64,000 nt of DNA from Coprinopsis marcescibilis (GCA_004369085.1 ML210146.1:992001-1056000); one strand, 5' to 3'. Shown: positions 21,255 through 33,790, counted from the first letter of the stretch. Notes: a model not told the origin generated them from the letters alone. Translations and numbers: made by a program.

Positions 21255-21749
21255 TTAGAACGATAGTGGCTTGGCTTGAGATTCACTGAGTGCCTCAAGG
21301 ATAGGACTTGATGTCGACGGTTCTGATTGTTGTGTCGGGTTCTGTTTCATTTCTTTCCGTAGTCGTTTTGCACGAGCCTCTTCTCGCTCTGTTTCCGGAC
21401 TTTTCACCAATTGGTGTAGTTTAAAGCGTTTCGATGCTGATATTGGTGCGCAGTTAATGATATAAACCTCGTCATCCTTCTTGAGTACTGTTCAAGTCGC
21501 AAACTTTAGTTGAAAGCGGTACGAAGAACCAAGCGGTACGCACTGTTATTTTCGTCGTGAACAAGGTACTTTTTGCTTCTAGCAATCCTCTAATACAAGT
21601 TCAGTTGAGTTGATGAACGAATGGACTGGGATGTATAACAGTACCTTGCTGGTCAATTGGTGCTGGATTTGTCGGGTTACAGTCACTGTAACTGTCTTGT
21701 TCATGAAGCCAGCCTTAGTCACCACGCCAAAGAAGGACATAGGAGGCAT
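21255..21749 (-). CDS. MRPS17: Mitochondrial small ribosomal subunit protein uS17m
   Basis: A structural protein of the mitoribosomal small subunit. ATG at 21749 (MPPMSFFGVV) with an in-frame Met at 21740. The S17 OB-fold starts KAGFMNKTVTVTVTRQIQH, then short exons RIARSKKYLVHDENN and KKDDEVYIINCAPISASKRF, which match the D-E-V-x-I-xx-C/T-P-x-S core. The C-terminal extension is charged (EREEARAKRLRKEMKQNP) and Ser-rich, ending at 21255. Three introns, the middle exon small. The direction and exon order are consistent with splice signals AG/GT. The 299-bp spacer upstream (21750-22048) must carry its promoter and the 3' end of the next carrier gene. Confidence 0.85.
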
Positions 21750-22048
21750 TTTGGCACCAAACTGAACAGGAAAATGACGCGAAAGTTTAGGAAACGCGAA
21801 GCGGCGACTGGTGAGAAGGGTTGGGCTGGCAAACGCTGGCCATAGGCCAGCGGTAAATGTCTCCGGAAAAAGTCCCACCGTGGGACTTACTTGCCTAACA
21901 TGGATGACGGTCGAACGGGAACAAGTTGGTACACAGAAATATTTGATTGTATATCTACAAAACTTGCTCTATATACAGTGAGTAAGGTATAACGTCCGCG
22001 TGTACAATTTGTTGAAAAGAAAATGAAATGGTGAGTCACGGTTTAGCC

Positions 22049-24328
22049 TCAAGTTATTTCTTTACTCGGACTTCTAGTATCTATTGTGTCATGTTCTTCA
22101 TCCGCGGGGCAGTATTTTGATCTTCTTCGCAGGTAAGGACCGTATCTGCAAACGTCCCAGGGTAAGATTGAGTACCGAACAGAGACTTTCTAACCTCACC
22201 GTTTAAAAAGGAATGGAATTGGCACAAGTGCAATAGCGACGCAACCAACAACAGTTGAAGCCCATCGTGGATCAAGAGCTTCATACATATCTCCGCCGAA
22301 AAGCTATATGGAAAGAAAGTTGAGATCCAGCCTTTCAAGAGAAAGGCGCGCTACTCACTGGGAAAGAAGCCCCAAAGATGCTTCGGACGACGGTCATGGC
22401 CGCAAGCACTGAGGCCGCAACTGGTATATATGCGTCAACCATATAGTTGAACAGCCCAAGCTTTGAACGCATCGTCAGCTTCTGTAAGTAAGCAGCAGGA
22501 ATTGGACTCACGAATATCATTTGAATTGAGTATCCCATAAGCAAGCCCGACATAAGAGGAGCCCAGTATGAAATGGAGGGATAAGATGTCCACCTGACCA
22601 ACGTCAGTCGAGAGTCAGTCAAAGGCTAACATAGTCGAACACACCCGAACCAAAAGAAAGAGGCGGCAAATAGTGGACAGGCATAAAATGTTACATCCAA
22701 GCGAAACTCCGGTGGGACAGATTTAGGAGCGAGTCTCTCCACCTCTAGTTCGTATTTGGGGTTATAGTAAAGCACATACTAATTGAAGATAGAGATCAGT
22801 TACAAACGCTTGATAACCCAGAGGACAAATTGAACCCACCAGAACTACTGCAATGGCTCCGCCGATAGGAAGGGGAAGGAACATCAATCCGGAAACACCT
22901 GCGCTAAATCCTCGACTCTTGCCAAACACAATCGGGTACGCTTCAAAAAGCAGATACAGACAGCCATAGACGAACTACCTTGGAAGCGGTTTAGTGGCAG
23001 CAAATACCGACTATGGTTGGCACTCACGCTCATGTAGAATGTTAGAGCCATGACCATCGGTTCCGTGAAGAAAATGACCCAAGGTCGAACCAGAACATGA
23101 TGTACCCTTCTCTTCAAGCCCCACTGCTGCTTTTCGAACGCAGCGTAGTATCTAGGGTCGCCTGTTTCCGCTCTCTTCTTCTCTGCTTTTGTAACAAGGA
23201 TTACTGGACTGGGATTGAAGCAAGTTTAGCGTTAATTATGCACCGGCAGAGGCTACCCACGCATATGACTCTGGTATGGTGAGCATAATCAGGACCCAGC
23301 ATAGCCCCGTCTGTTGATAATGGGTCAGGGAACGTTCATGCGTTGAATGATGCAGGGCCTTACGAAAATGGCGAGAACCCAAAACAACCATCTCCAAGAG
23401 GTATTATCCCCAATGAACCCCGCAACAGTAGGACCTAGGGCAGGACCTGCAAAAGGGGCGACGGTAAATATGGCCAAAGCCTTGCCTCGCGTTTTAGCAT
23501 CCCAAATGTCCGCCATCAGGGCGCTTAATATCGTAAGATCAGCCAGCGCTCCGGGGAGAAAGAAAGGCGTTTACATGCCCAGTATTAGTTAACGGCGCGG
23601 CCGCGAACATTCCGCCAAGGAATCTAAATATGAGCATGGATGCAGTATTCGGCGCAAGAGCTCCTCCGACTTGGAAACACTGGGAATGTGATGAAAGGAA
23701 TTTGTGTCCCATGTGGAGAGGAGACATACCGTGTAGACGAAAAATGGATACGTAAAAACTGGACGGCGACCATACTGTTCTGACAACGGTCCCCAAAGAA
23801 TGGGCCTGGAAAAGATTAAGATCAATCGTAAGGCACAGAATTGTACCCACGTACCCGACACAGTAGCCAGTTACGAAGAGAGAGAGAGTTAGGATACCCA
23901 CTTTCTCGGACATGTGGAACTCGCGAACGAGATGGGGAAATATTCCAGATGCTGTTATGAAACAAGTCAGATGAGAATCGAAGGAAAGCGGGACTTGCGG
24001 CTCACGAGAAGAGCTTGTGAACGTCCTACAGAGAGAGAGTCAGAAGGGCCGGAGGATGAATAGAGAAATTAACTGACGCGTTGAGGACGAGCAGGCCACT
24101 TGCCAGAGTCAAGTACCATTTCTTCTTATTTGACCAGTTCTAAATCCGATCGCTGAGATGCCAGACGTTCTGCGAGTGTACTAGGCATACCTTTGGATTA
24201 AGAGGGTCATTCTTGTCGAATTGGACGAGATAGGGGTCAAATTCCCCACTTGAGCTGGAGCTCACGACTTTGACTTCATCTGTGGTGGATCCAGAGGTAG
24301 AAGGAGCCGTGGAGGGAAGAACGTCCAT
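22049..24328 (-). CDS. MFS transporter, DHA1 drug/polyamine antiporter type
   Basis: A twelve-helix plasma-membrane H+ antiporter of the DHA1 family (Tpo1/Flu1-like). ATG at 24328 gives MDVLPSTAPSTSG and a Ser-rich hydrophilic N-terminus with FDKNDPLNPKNWSNKKKW, typical of this family. Helix signatures: KVGILTLSLFVTGYCVG, WGPLSEQYGRRPVFTY (motif A), MLIFRFLGGMFAAAPLTNTG, ADIWDAKTRGKALAIF, VAPFAGPALGPTVAGFIG (motif C, antiporter signature) and WRWLFWVLAIF. The second half, in short exons from about 23150 to 22080, ends with FLFKRYGPYLRRRSKYCPA and a TGA at 22049. About ten introns. Substrate not determinable. The gene is divergent from WRAP73 over 238 bp. Confidence 0.85.
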
Positions 24329-24566
24329 TTTGAAGGGGCTGCGGGGACAAGCAGGGAGAAATCACGGTGGTAAAACATTGCATTAGCGAGGATAATATAG
24401 GGATGGATGTAGCAGGTGGACGGTCATGAACTTGCAGAGGAACCGGATCGGTTGAAGTCCTTGGCCCGGGACAAGAAACGCCAAGCCACTCAACGGCAGC
24501 CCAGCCGGCATCAACAAGCGCGTCACGCGTCGTCTGCGCGTAACTGAACAATTTGTCAGGTTCGAC

Positions 24567-26565
24567 ATGGACTTTACAGAACTCTACCGCCAGTCTGCCT
24601 CCCAGGTCGTCTTCAGTCCAGGCGCCCATTTCATCCTCACCGCCGTCCAGGACAGGGTCATCGTACGACGTTCAGACACCTTTCAGATCACCAGGACATG
24701 GCTCGTGCCTCAAACGCAGACACCAACAAACGCAGCATTGTCAACAAAACCAACATTGAAGCATAAACCCGTCGCATCGACCTCGGTCCAGTCATCGGAC
24801 TCGTGGATAACCCAGATAGCATGGTCATGCGATTCTGAGTATATCTTAGCTGCATGTGCAAAGAAGGGTGTCGTTCATCTCTACAAACTGCGGGACGAGG
24901 AGTGGACTGGACGGATCGATGCTGGTGCTGAAGGTGTGTCGGGTCTTCGACAGCACCGTATGGCTATTGACCATCTGACAAAGGCCTCGTCAAGGCGGAA
25001 TGGGGTCCCGATGGGCGAACAATCCTCTGCTTTTCAGAATGGGGGGTAATGCATTTTTTACATCCTACTAGTAGTACCTTTGTCCTGATCGATCCCATTT
25101 AGCTGCGAGTTACTGTCTGGTCTCTTCTGACAGGAACTGCAACCTACATCCAATACCCGATATACCCTGATAAAGGTGCGCATGATCCACTTCATCGAGT
25201 CCATGCACCCCTGACGACCAGGTTAGGTTTTGCATTCCGGAGAGACGGCCGGTACTTTGTTCTGGCTGAACGGCACAAATCGAAGGATACACTAGGCGTT
25301 TATGACGCAAGTGACTTTTACAAACTCGCCCGAGTACGTGCGCACCAAACATCTCGTCGTTAGCCATCCCACCTGACCGATACCAGCATTTTCCTCTACC
25401 GACATCCTCTCTTGCCTCACTGTCATTGTCTCCTACCGGTAACCACGTCGCCGTCTGGGAAGGACCCCTGGAGGTATGTTGGCTGCCATCCATAGAAATT
25501 ACCAATATCAATGTCCAAGTCCATTCTAGTACAAACTGCATGTGATGTCGCTGGCTGGACAGTCGGTAACTACCTTTACCGCAGACGAAGATCCGGGGTT
25601 CGGCATACGGAACGTTGCTTGGCACCCAAATGGTCTATTTCTTCTGGTAGGGGGATGGGATGACAAGGCAAGTGGACCTTTAATTGCATGCATCGACGTG
25701 CTAATGCGTGAATCGTAGATCCACGTCTTGGACTGTATAAGCTGGTCACCTGTCGCAGTTTTGGAACTAACATCCCGGGTACCAAGCTCAGCGGTAAGTA
25801 AACCACCCCTGCTTACTCACCTTGCACGCTAACCCGACTGTGTAGACTGTGTGGAGAGAGCCGTCCCGATGGCTTGAGGCTACCGAAGGTCGCGGATTCT
25901 TGTCATGTACGCTTAGCCCCCAGTTTGCGTGATCCCTTACTCACCTTTCTCAAGACGAGAAGCTGCGAGGAACGCAAACATTATCGATTGTCCGTCCAGA
26001 TCTCAGTCGACCCTACCCGAAAAGCGGGGTGGTTCAACTCGAGTTCAATAGCACCGGGGACCTTCTGCTCGTCCGATTCGGTATGGATCAATGTACGGTC
26101 GCCGATACACTTTGACTCACCATCCTGTTCGACAGAAAACACCCCTAACACCCTGCATATATTCGACTTCCCAACTCCCGATGAACAGTTTTTCCCTAGA
26201 TTAAGGACTGTGCTCATCCATTCGCAACCGATCCTTCATGCCAGATGGAACCCTGTGCGCAAGGGCAGTCTCGTGCTTTGTTGCGGTACCCCCAGTATCT
26301 ATACATGGAGCGATGAATGGGTTGGAGAAACAGGTGCTCAAGAGGACATTGCTGAGTGTATAGGTGTACCCGCAAGTACGTCATTAGCTCATCTACCCTC
26401 CTTCATCCTGACTTATCTCTCTTCCAAGAACAATTCGAAACACGCGATGTGCGATGGGCACCAGACGGCAAAGGATTCATTCTGCTCGACCGCGACCAAT
26501 TTTGCTGTGCTTTCGAAGTCGAAGTCGAAGTCGAAGTCGAAGAAGATCCCGGAACACCGCCATAA
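24567..26565 (+). CDS. WRAP73: WD-repeat protein WRAP73 (WDR8)
   Basis: A beta-propeller protein of centrosome/spindle-pole complexes (with SSX2IP/Msd1 in other eukaryotes). ATG at 24567 gives MDFTELYRQSASQVVFSPG. WD-type blades follow in several exons: HFILTAVQDRVIVRRSDTF, ITQIAWSCDSEYILAACAKKG, EWGPDGRTILCFSEWGLRVTV, FRRDGRYFVLAERHKSKD, LSPTGNHVAVWEGPLEYKL, NVAWHPNGLFLLVGGWDDKI, then the FPTPDEQFF...RWNPVRKGSLVLCCG block characteristic of the family. Seven or more introns. The extreme C-terminus is a (Glu-Val)4-Glu-Glu tail made by four exact GAAGTC units at 26515-26538. The stop is at 26565. Family call from the block order and length of about 480 aa. Confidence 0.85.
26515..26538 (+). repeat. 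Coding hexanucleotide microsatellite (GAAGTC)4
   Basis: Four perfect tandem GAAGTC units in frame, encoding Glu-Val repeated, at the C-terminus of WRAP73. They are followed by GAAGAAGAT. The 6-nt period keeps frame under slippage, so the tail length could vary between strains. Confidence 0.9.
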
Positions 26566-26919
26566 CTCACTCACTCACATCACCAAAAGCTTTCTTGCTG
26601 CATGACTTATCTTTGCGATCGAATTTGTGACAGCATCTGTACCATCTAGAGTATTGTTTTCCAGCTTCCTGTTGTTGTTCTCCTTGCTTTCGAATCATCG
26701 CTTTGAATATCGCATCGTACCTGTGGTCTCTATCTTTTTTGTATTAATGTATCGTAATTTCAATGTGAGATCTCATGAAAGTTCTCGGATGGTTGCTGGG
26801 AAGAGATAGAAGGTTAATAAAAGGGTAAAAACACCTGACCTGAGAGTTGGAGTTTCTTGGCTTGGAATCTTTGCGTTCGGACTGGTGGCGTTTATTCATG
26901 TCCAACTATTTTCCTTGTA
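26566..26919. other. Convergent 3' spacer, no gene seen (354 bp)
   Basis: This lies between the stops of WRAP73 (+) and the epoxide hydrolase (-). It is AT-rich, with a short CACT repeat just after 26565 and T-rich stretches fitting 3' UTRs. The only longer open frame (26627-26809) is short, hydrophobic by composition and unsupported. Confidence 0.5.
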
Positions 26920-28230
26920 TTATGCTATGGTCTGCAACCAGGCCTCGATTTGCGCGTTGACTTCATCCGCAGCCTCCAGCATAATCCAATGCCCGGTGTC
27001 CAAAACTTTGGATACATGATTCGGACAGAGCTCCAGCGACTTCCGCACAATCGCAGGGGGTGCTACAGCGTCGTGTGCTGCACCAAGATAAAGAACAGGT
27101 TTGGTGACAAACAACTTGTCTTGTGGGATAGCTGCACAGATTGATACAGTCAGGAGCGTTTTTGACGACGAGTGATAAGGAACTTTACTCACTTTTATCG
27201 TTCGCAGAGTTCAAGTCGGCAGTCATGGCCTTGTAGTAACACAAAGGTGCCTCGAACCCTTGCTCCACGAGCCTTTTCTGCGATTCCGCGTAATCCTAAT
27301 GGTTCCAGGTTAGGTCAAGGGAGGCGGCTTACAGTAACCAGTTGTAGTCCATTACCTCTGTGGAGATCGCTTCAACTCGGGGAGTGCGGGAGTCAGACTC
27401 AAGGAAGTTCTGTAAACTACCAGTTGGGCCAAGGTTGTACCGCCAAACGCGACCATCCTTTGCCCAGAGAAGATCAAAGAAGGAGTCGATCTGCAAGACG
27501 GATTGAGATGAGGGTTTACAGAGGGATGTGTATAGAGCCTTTACATGTTTCTTGATTATTTCTGGCGCTTCTGGCGCCGAGAAGAATTCCCTGCAGGACC
27601 GACCATTCAGTATTATGGAACAGAAACCTGTGGTTTAAACCCACCAGTAACCAAGGGTTTCGTAGCCGAGCCCTTTTTGCGTCTGTGCGGCATACGCATG
27701 TTAGTTGAAGCACTATAGATCAAAGTCGGCTTCATTGCAGACCATTTCTCTCAACTGGCCGACGGTCACACCGGTAGGAGGGGCATATCCAACTGCGAGG
27801 AATGAAAATCCACGAAAACGATCTTGAGAATGATTTGCCACTCGGCTCACAACATATGAGCCCCTAAGCCATGCCGCGTCAGTCAGTAATCGTGAAGTGG
27901 ACGTGCCTGTTACCAATCGTGTCCAATAGCGACGACGTCAGCGACTGCCTCGGCGTCAACGATTTCCACCAGGTCCTTGGCCAGCAAGCTCGCAACATAT
28001 GCTGTTGGATCAGTTGGCTTGGAAGTTCCTCCAAATCCAAGCATATCGGGCACGATCAACCCGTAGCCCTTTTGCTCGAAGAAGGCGACCTGAAGGCGCC
28101 AGTCCGTGGCAAAGCTGGGGAAGCCGTGGACAAAGAGTAATGTAAGCTTTCCTGGGGCTGCAGGGCGAACATAATAGCTGTACTCGAATCCGCGGGACAC
28201 TGTGAAGCGCTTGTAAGAGGAGGAATCCAT
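26920..28230 (-). CDS. Alpha/beta hydrolase, soluble epoxide hydrolase type
   Basis: Hydrolyses epoxides to diols through an Asp ester intermediate. ATG at 28230 gives MDSSSYKRFTVSRGFEYSYY. Landmarks: LLFVHGFPSFATDWR (HGxP oxyanion motif), GLIVPDMLGFGGTSKP, AIGHDWGSYVVSR with the nucleophile Asp directly before an intron, FLAVGYAPPTG, TKPVLYLGAAHDAVAPP (acid region) and DTGHWIMLEAADEVNAQI, with the catalytic His. The stop is at 26920. About six introns. Length about 330 aa, normal for the family. No signal peptide, so probably cytosolic or peroxisomal. Substrate unknown. Divergent from the m-AAA gene over about 350 bp. Confidence 0.85.
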
Positions 28231-28583
28231 GTTATCGATGATATCTTGATTCTTGGGTCAGGAGCTTTATAGCAGACCCAGTCACAGTGGGAAAGATTAG
28301 TGTCACGGGGGGTGGGGATGTCGGGCAGACGAAACCTTCCGAGATGATACATATGCTTATCTGAAATAAATGTTAAAAGGTAGAAACAGTATCTGGTCAT
28401 CCACAAAACCATGACATGACCGTTATTAGCACAGAGTCTACAAGCCGCCGTTTGGATTGCGTACGACAGACAATGGCCTGCCGAGCGCTGCTGGGAATGA
28501 TGGCTTAGTCATTCCGCTACGAGGCTCGCCGGGAAATCTTGGTGGCTTTTGAGTCAGCGTCTCTTTCTTGCTCCTCCATCCAC
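28231..28583. promoter_or_regulatory. Divergent intergenic region, epoxide hydrolase / m-AAA protease
   Basis: The ATGs at 28230 (-) and 28584 (+) face away from each other across this 353-bp stretch, which must hold both promoters. I see no clear TATA box near either start. The frame of the m-AAA gene is open upstream to 28539 but without an ATG. Confidence 0.5.
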
Positions 28584-30999
28584 ATGCTGTCTCGTTCCCT
28601 CAGGGCTGGTTCTCTGCTCAGGTCCAGGCGTCTTGCACCACAAGTTGCTCGTTCTTTTGCGACCCAGCAGCCAGACAAAAAGCCCAACGACCAGAATGAC
28701 GCTCCAGTAGACTCCAAGCAGCAGCAACAGTCTGACAAACCAGCCGAACAGTCCCAGAAGCCAGAACTTCCAAAGGCTTTGGAGGGCTTTTTCAAGCAAT
28801 ATCAACAGTCGAGTCGAGGCAAACAGCAGGACGCATCCTCCTCAGAGTCGGAGCAGCCGGAGCAGCAGCGCAAGAACTCCAAGGAACCACCTCCACCACC
28901 CCCAAACTCTCCAAATTTCAACAATCAGCAGCTAGCATGGGTCGCAGGATCGGTTATCGCTTATTTGGCGTACCAAAATATGACCTCAAGTTCTTCCAAG
29001 GAGATTACCTGGCAGGAATTCAGGACAGCGTTCCTCGACAAGGGCCTTGTCGACAAACTCGTTGTCGTCAACAACCACCTCGTTCGCGTCAAATTGCATT
29101 CTAATGCAACGGGAACCATGTACCCTGGTAGCGCTGGCGGAGAGTACCACTTTTCCATCGGTAGCGTCGAAGCGTTCGAACGCAAGCTCGACGAAGCCCA
29201 ACAGGAACTCGGTATTCCCAGCCATGAACGAATTCCGGTCGCATACCAAGACGAGATGTCCGGTGTCGGCATCCTCTTCAACCTTGCACCTACCCTTCTC
29301 ATGGCCGGTCTTATTTTCTGGATTAGCCGGAGGGGTGGCAGCAGCTCTGGTGGTGGTGGAATATTCAACATAGGCAAAAGCCGTGCGAAGATGTTTAACA
29401 AGGACGACCAAGTCAAAGTCAAGTTCAAGGATGTCGCGGGAATGGACGAGGCGAAGGAGGAGATCATGGAGTTTGTCAAGTTCTTGAAGGACCCAGCCAA
29501 GTACGAGAAACTTGGTGCCAAGATCCCTCGAGGTGCCATTCTCTCGGGACCTCCAGGCACTGGTAAGACTCTCTTGGCCAAGGCGACAGCTGGAGAGGCA
29601 TCTGTACCTTTCCTTTCCGTCTCTGGTTCCGAGTTCGTGGAGATGTTCGTCGGTGTCGGCTCGTCGCGAGTACGGGACCTCTTCGCATCCGCAAAGAAGA
29701 ACGCTCCATGTATCATCTTCGTCGATGAAATCGATGCCATTGGAAAGGCAAGAGGAAAAGGCGGAAGCTTTGGTGGAAATGACGAACGGGAATCGACTCT
29801 CAACCAACTTTTGGTCGAGATGGACGGCTTTGGAACCAATGAACACATTGTCATCCTCGCTGGCACAAACAGACCCGACGTTCTCGACCCTGCCCTCATG
29901 CGTCCCGGCCGCTTCGATCGGCACATCGCCATTGACAGGCCAGACGTTTCTGGTCGCAAGGCCATCTATCGCATCCACCTCCAGCCTCTCCGACTTTCCG
30001 AGTTGTTAAAGAAGGACTACGACAACTTTGCGCAAAAGTTGGCCATCCTCACACCCGGCTTCTCAGGTGCAGACATCGCAAACGTCTGCAATGAAGCCGC
30101 CTTGCGCGCCGCAAGAAGGGGTTCGGATTATGTCGAGTCTGTGGACTTTGACACCGCCATTGAACGTGTGATTGTCGGTCTTGAGAGAAAGAGCAGAGTG
30201 TTGAGCCCAGAGGAGAAGAAGACTGTTGCATACCATGAAGCCGGCCACGCCATCTGTGGTTGGTTCCTTGAACACGCCGACCCTTTGCTCAAAGTCAGCA
30301 TCATCCCTCGTGGTACTGGCGCGCTTGGATACGCCCAGTATCTACCTGCCGATCGCTACCTCCTCTCCACTCCCCAGATGCTCGACAGGATATGCATGAC
30401 CCTTGGAGGACGTGTGTCCGAGGAGATCTTCTTCGGAGTCGAGAACATCACTACCGGTGCCCAAGACGATCTTCAAAAGATCACCAGGATGGCGTTTGAA
30501 GCATGTGCAAACTATGGCATGAACGATGTTATCGGTCCGGTCAGCTATGGCGGTGATCGTGCTGCCAAGGAGAGCTGGACAAAGCCTTTCAGCGAGAAGA
30601 CCGCCGAGATGCTGGACAACGAAGTGAGAAAGATGATCACCACCGCGTACGATCGCACACGCACACTTCTCACTGAAAAGCGAGCGGAAGTAGAGAAGGT
30701 GGCACAGAGACTGTTGGAGAAGGAGGTCATCACTCGGTAAGCATTTGTCTCATCTTGATCACGAATTACTTGCTTAAACTTTCTTCAGTGAGGATATGGT
30801 CGAGCTTCTTGGCAAGCGACCTTTCACTGGTCGGTCGGATGACATGGACAAGTGGTTGGATGAAAACCAGAAGGGTGAAACCAGCGCACCGCCACCATTA
30901 GAACCCCTTCCACCTTCAGAAGGGCGTCTGGACGATCCACCAATGCCTGCAGCAGCAATGTCCAGAGTCCTCCAAGCCGAGCGCAGTTTCTTCAATTAA
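28584..30999 (+). CDS. AFG3: Mitochondrial m-AAA protease subunit (Afg3/Yta12 family)
   Basis: An inner-membrane ATP-dependent zinc protease for quality control and processing of mitochondrial proteins. ATG at 28584 gives [19 protein letters not shown] with cleavage-site-like ARSFA, a clear presequence. Then a Gln/Asp-rich stretch with a Pro run, TM1 ([14 protein letters not shown]), an intermembrane FtsH-ext domain ([19 protein letters not shown]), TM2 ([14 protein letters not shown]), and the AAA module: [25 protein letters not shown] (Walker A), [11 protein letters not shown] (Walker B), [19 protein letters not shown] (SRH). The protease site is HEAGH at about 30235-30249 with the distal metal ligand region GGRVSEE. 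A single intron near the 3' end (about 30739-30788) precedes VELLGKRPF and the stop at 30999. Afg3 versus Yta12 was not resolved. Confidence 0.95.
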
Positions 31000-31264
31000 A
31001 ACTACCCCATTACAATTCACTTCGCATTCCTTCCCAGGATATTCTAGACCCTCCCCATTGCTCTCGTAGACCCTGTACTTTAAATTCCCATTGTGTACCA
31101 GCTATAGCTTAATATCCCATCCCCTGACATATACACACTCCTTACTCATCATATACATAGCATTAGATATGACATTCGGGCTAATAATGGTATACGAAAT
31201 GTATTTAGGGAAGACTGTTTAGAGATCGTGTACGTAGAGAAATCGCATCGAACCGGTTAACGGT

Positions 31265-33639
31265 TTATAGGGTGTATCTAAATCCACTCCATTCGTCTCC
31301 CTTCTGGAGACGCGCAGCATCTACACCACTGTACCGCCCATTCTTTTCATCTGCCAGCTTATTTACAACCCCAGAGATAATTTCATCGCGCTCATGGCGG
31401 TCCCGTCTGTCGTTTTCCCTCTTGAGCAGGACGGCATAGGCTATTGTGCAGAATAACCCAAAGGCGATATAGCCGAGAACGATGGCATGACCAAGCCCAT
31501 ACCATGGCCGGTCGCGAGCGCGGTACTGCCCCATGATATGAGTCAACTAGCTGGGCGGAACGTGATGATCACCCACTATCGTTGCGGTTACAGCGCCATT
31601 GAGATTGCCGAAACCAATGGCCATTCCAAGAGACACGCTGCGTTTGTATGACCCTTCAACGTTACTTGCGACCCACGCCACAGAGTTGGCTGCATCTCGC
31701 GGTGAGAATCTTCATCAGAGCGACGATGGTGGACATACGGATAATGGGATAGATAGCGCTGCAGGTTCGGGATCAGTGTCAAGGCCTTGGTATGAACAAC
31801 TGACCACTCACGATACGGCGAGATATACGGCAAAGTACGAAAGAGCAGGTGTTCTTGAGGTCACAAGGATAATGTATGCTACAATACCAACTGAAAATAG
31901 GCCCCTAAAAGACGTTGCAATTAATTAGTTGGGCCATATGCAAATCCAACTCACGCATTCCAATATACCCTGCGACCAAATTTGTCACTTAGGTATCCGA
32001 TAACACAGGTCATAATGCAGCCCCAGACGTATACGGGGACCGAGAGTAGATTGGCCTGCGTCGCCATGTAACCTGAAAATAAGTCAGATCTTCGATTTAG
32101 GCCTAAAGATGCCCGTAGGTTACCAAGCTAAAGCGTACACTGTCAGAACTTTCTGGAACACTTTCCGCAGTATCCACTCACCTGGTTAATAATCGACGGA
32201 AGGAACAAGGCAAACGCATATAGAGGACCATCGCTAAGGGTATGGTCAGCTAGATCCATTCATGCCGAACCCAAGGTCCATACAATCCCATGTAGAGCCC
32301 CACTAAAGCACATAGTCAGACGGTCTACCCCGAGGACGGGTACCATAATCAACGCACTGGCAAGGTAGGTCTTCCAATCCCGTAAGCTCTGCCACACATA
32401 TTCCGATCTAAACACTTCGCCCGAAGCACTATGCTTCGAGTCTTGCTGCAGCCTTCGGATGACAAAAACGCCTGTAACAACGGATATAAGAATTTATGTC
32501 AATCGGGCCAGGGGCGGTTTGAAACTCACGCTCATTCTCAGTCAGGAACGCCGCTGTGTCAGGGAAATCCTGAATGATCCAGAATGAGGCGATTGCTAAA
32601 AGTACGGTCGCTATCCCCTCTAGAATGAAGATCCAGGCCCAACCTGTGGACTTGGGTTGGTCGCGAAAAGCGATCCTTTTGGTTTGACCGACGTACCCGG
32701 CCTACCGCCTACACCATCCATTTTTGCTATTCCAGCCGCAAGAAGGCCACCTGGTATACGGTACCGTTACAGAGAAGAGAACGGACATGAGGAGAAAACA
32801 CATACCAAAAGCTCCCGCAACCGTTGCAGACGAGAAGAACACTGCTACCCTGAACCCCGTTTCTGAGCGCTTATACCAGCTGTCGTGAAAGGTTTTACCA
32901 TCAGGTTCGGATAGCTTCCGTCGCGAAAGAGAACCAAGACCTTGAGATATAGAAGACAACCCCGGGATACAGCCCGGCTTCCGCAAGCCCGAGCAATAGG
33001 CGTAGGGCTGTTGAGAGAAGCCGTTCATGAGCTATATACGGAATGTGGGTGTCGAGTAAACCTACAAAGAAGCCCACCAAAGTTCTTCACCACACCATGG
33101 AGCGTCTGTCATATAGACTGCATCATTGGAATGTTCAGGTCGTCGGGTGATGAGCTCACCATGACAATTCCCCACAAAAGCATCATGGACGATAGCCATA
33201 CGGAGGGCTTCAAACGCTTCAAAAGAACGTTGCTGGCGGGCTGAGAAATGCATCGGTACGGATAGAGGGAAAATCATTGAGACGGTTCCCACCTCAAACA
33301 GTGCATAGGGAATGAAGAACATAGAAAGCGACAACAAGTACTGGGTGTCCGTAATGCCCAGGTCTTCCTCTAGATTGTACAGCTTTGTAGCCATCAGGAC
33401 GGGATCAGAGGAGTAGCTAGAGACGCAACTCTCACCTTTGCATTTCCAATGCTACCGCGATCGAGGAAGCTGAAGAGATACAAGATAGTTAGCCAGGGGA
33501 TGACGTGCAAGTCTACCTTGCGCATGAGTTTGCGCTCGTCGATGTCAGAGACGTCAGTACCGGGACGATAAGACGGCTCTGCAGCGTCGACGGTGTGGGT
33601 GTCACTGCTGTCTGAGGCTGAGGCTATCTGGTGTGGCAT
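31265..33639 (-). CDS. MFS anion:cation symporter (Dal5/allantoate permease family)
   Basis: A twelve-helix permease of the ACS family, whose members carry allantoate, nicotinate, biotin or other organic anions. ATG at 33639 gives MPHQIASASDSSDTHT. Landmarks: ERKLMRKVDLHVIPWLTILYLFSFLDRGSIGNAKV (read as two blocks split at IPW), YNLEEDLGITDTQYLLSLSMFFIPYALFEV, GLAEAGLYPGVVFYIS, VWGCIMTCVIGYLSDKFGRR, WVASNVEGSYKRSVSLGMAIG and the tail ARLQKGDEWSGFRYTL, with the stop at 31265. About eleven introns and no break seen. A TATAAATA box lies at 33690-33697. It sits 151 bp downstream of ureD on the same strand, which hints at a nitrogen-related substrate. The substrate is not provable here. Confidence 0.85.
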
Positions 33640-33689
33640 GATAGTAGCGAGAGAATGGAGGATCTGAGGAACTGTGGGATCGAATGGGA

Positions 33690-33697
33690 TATTTATA
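33690..33697 (-). promoter_or_regulatory. TATA box of the ACS permease
   Basis: TATAAATA on the minus strand about 50 bp upstream of the ATG at 33639, in the 151-bp gap below ureD. Spacing and sequence fit a core promoter with a short leader. Confidence 0.5.
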
Positions 33698-33790
33698 CAC
33701 GGCTGTTGTTCCAGAAATAAAGTGAATGATAACATGGAGGCTACTGAGTTCCAACAGTGGCCGGGAGCATCCCCGAGCGGTAGTTATCAA

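Noticed and set aside
28961..29978. Two long minus-strand open frames (about 330 codons each) opposite the m-AAA protease gene
   Set aside because: They lie wholly inside a firmly identified coding exon and follow from its C-ending codon preference, which removes reverse-strand stops. Their translations contain no recognisable domain.
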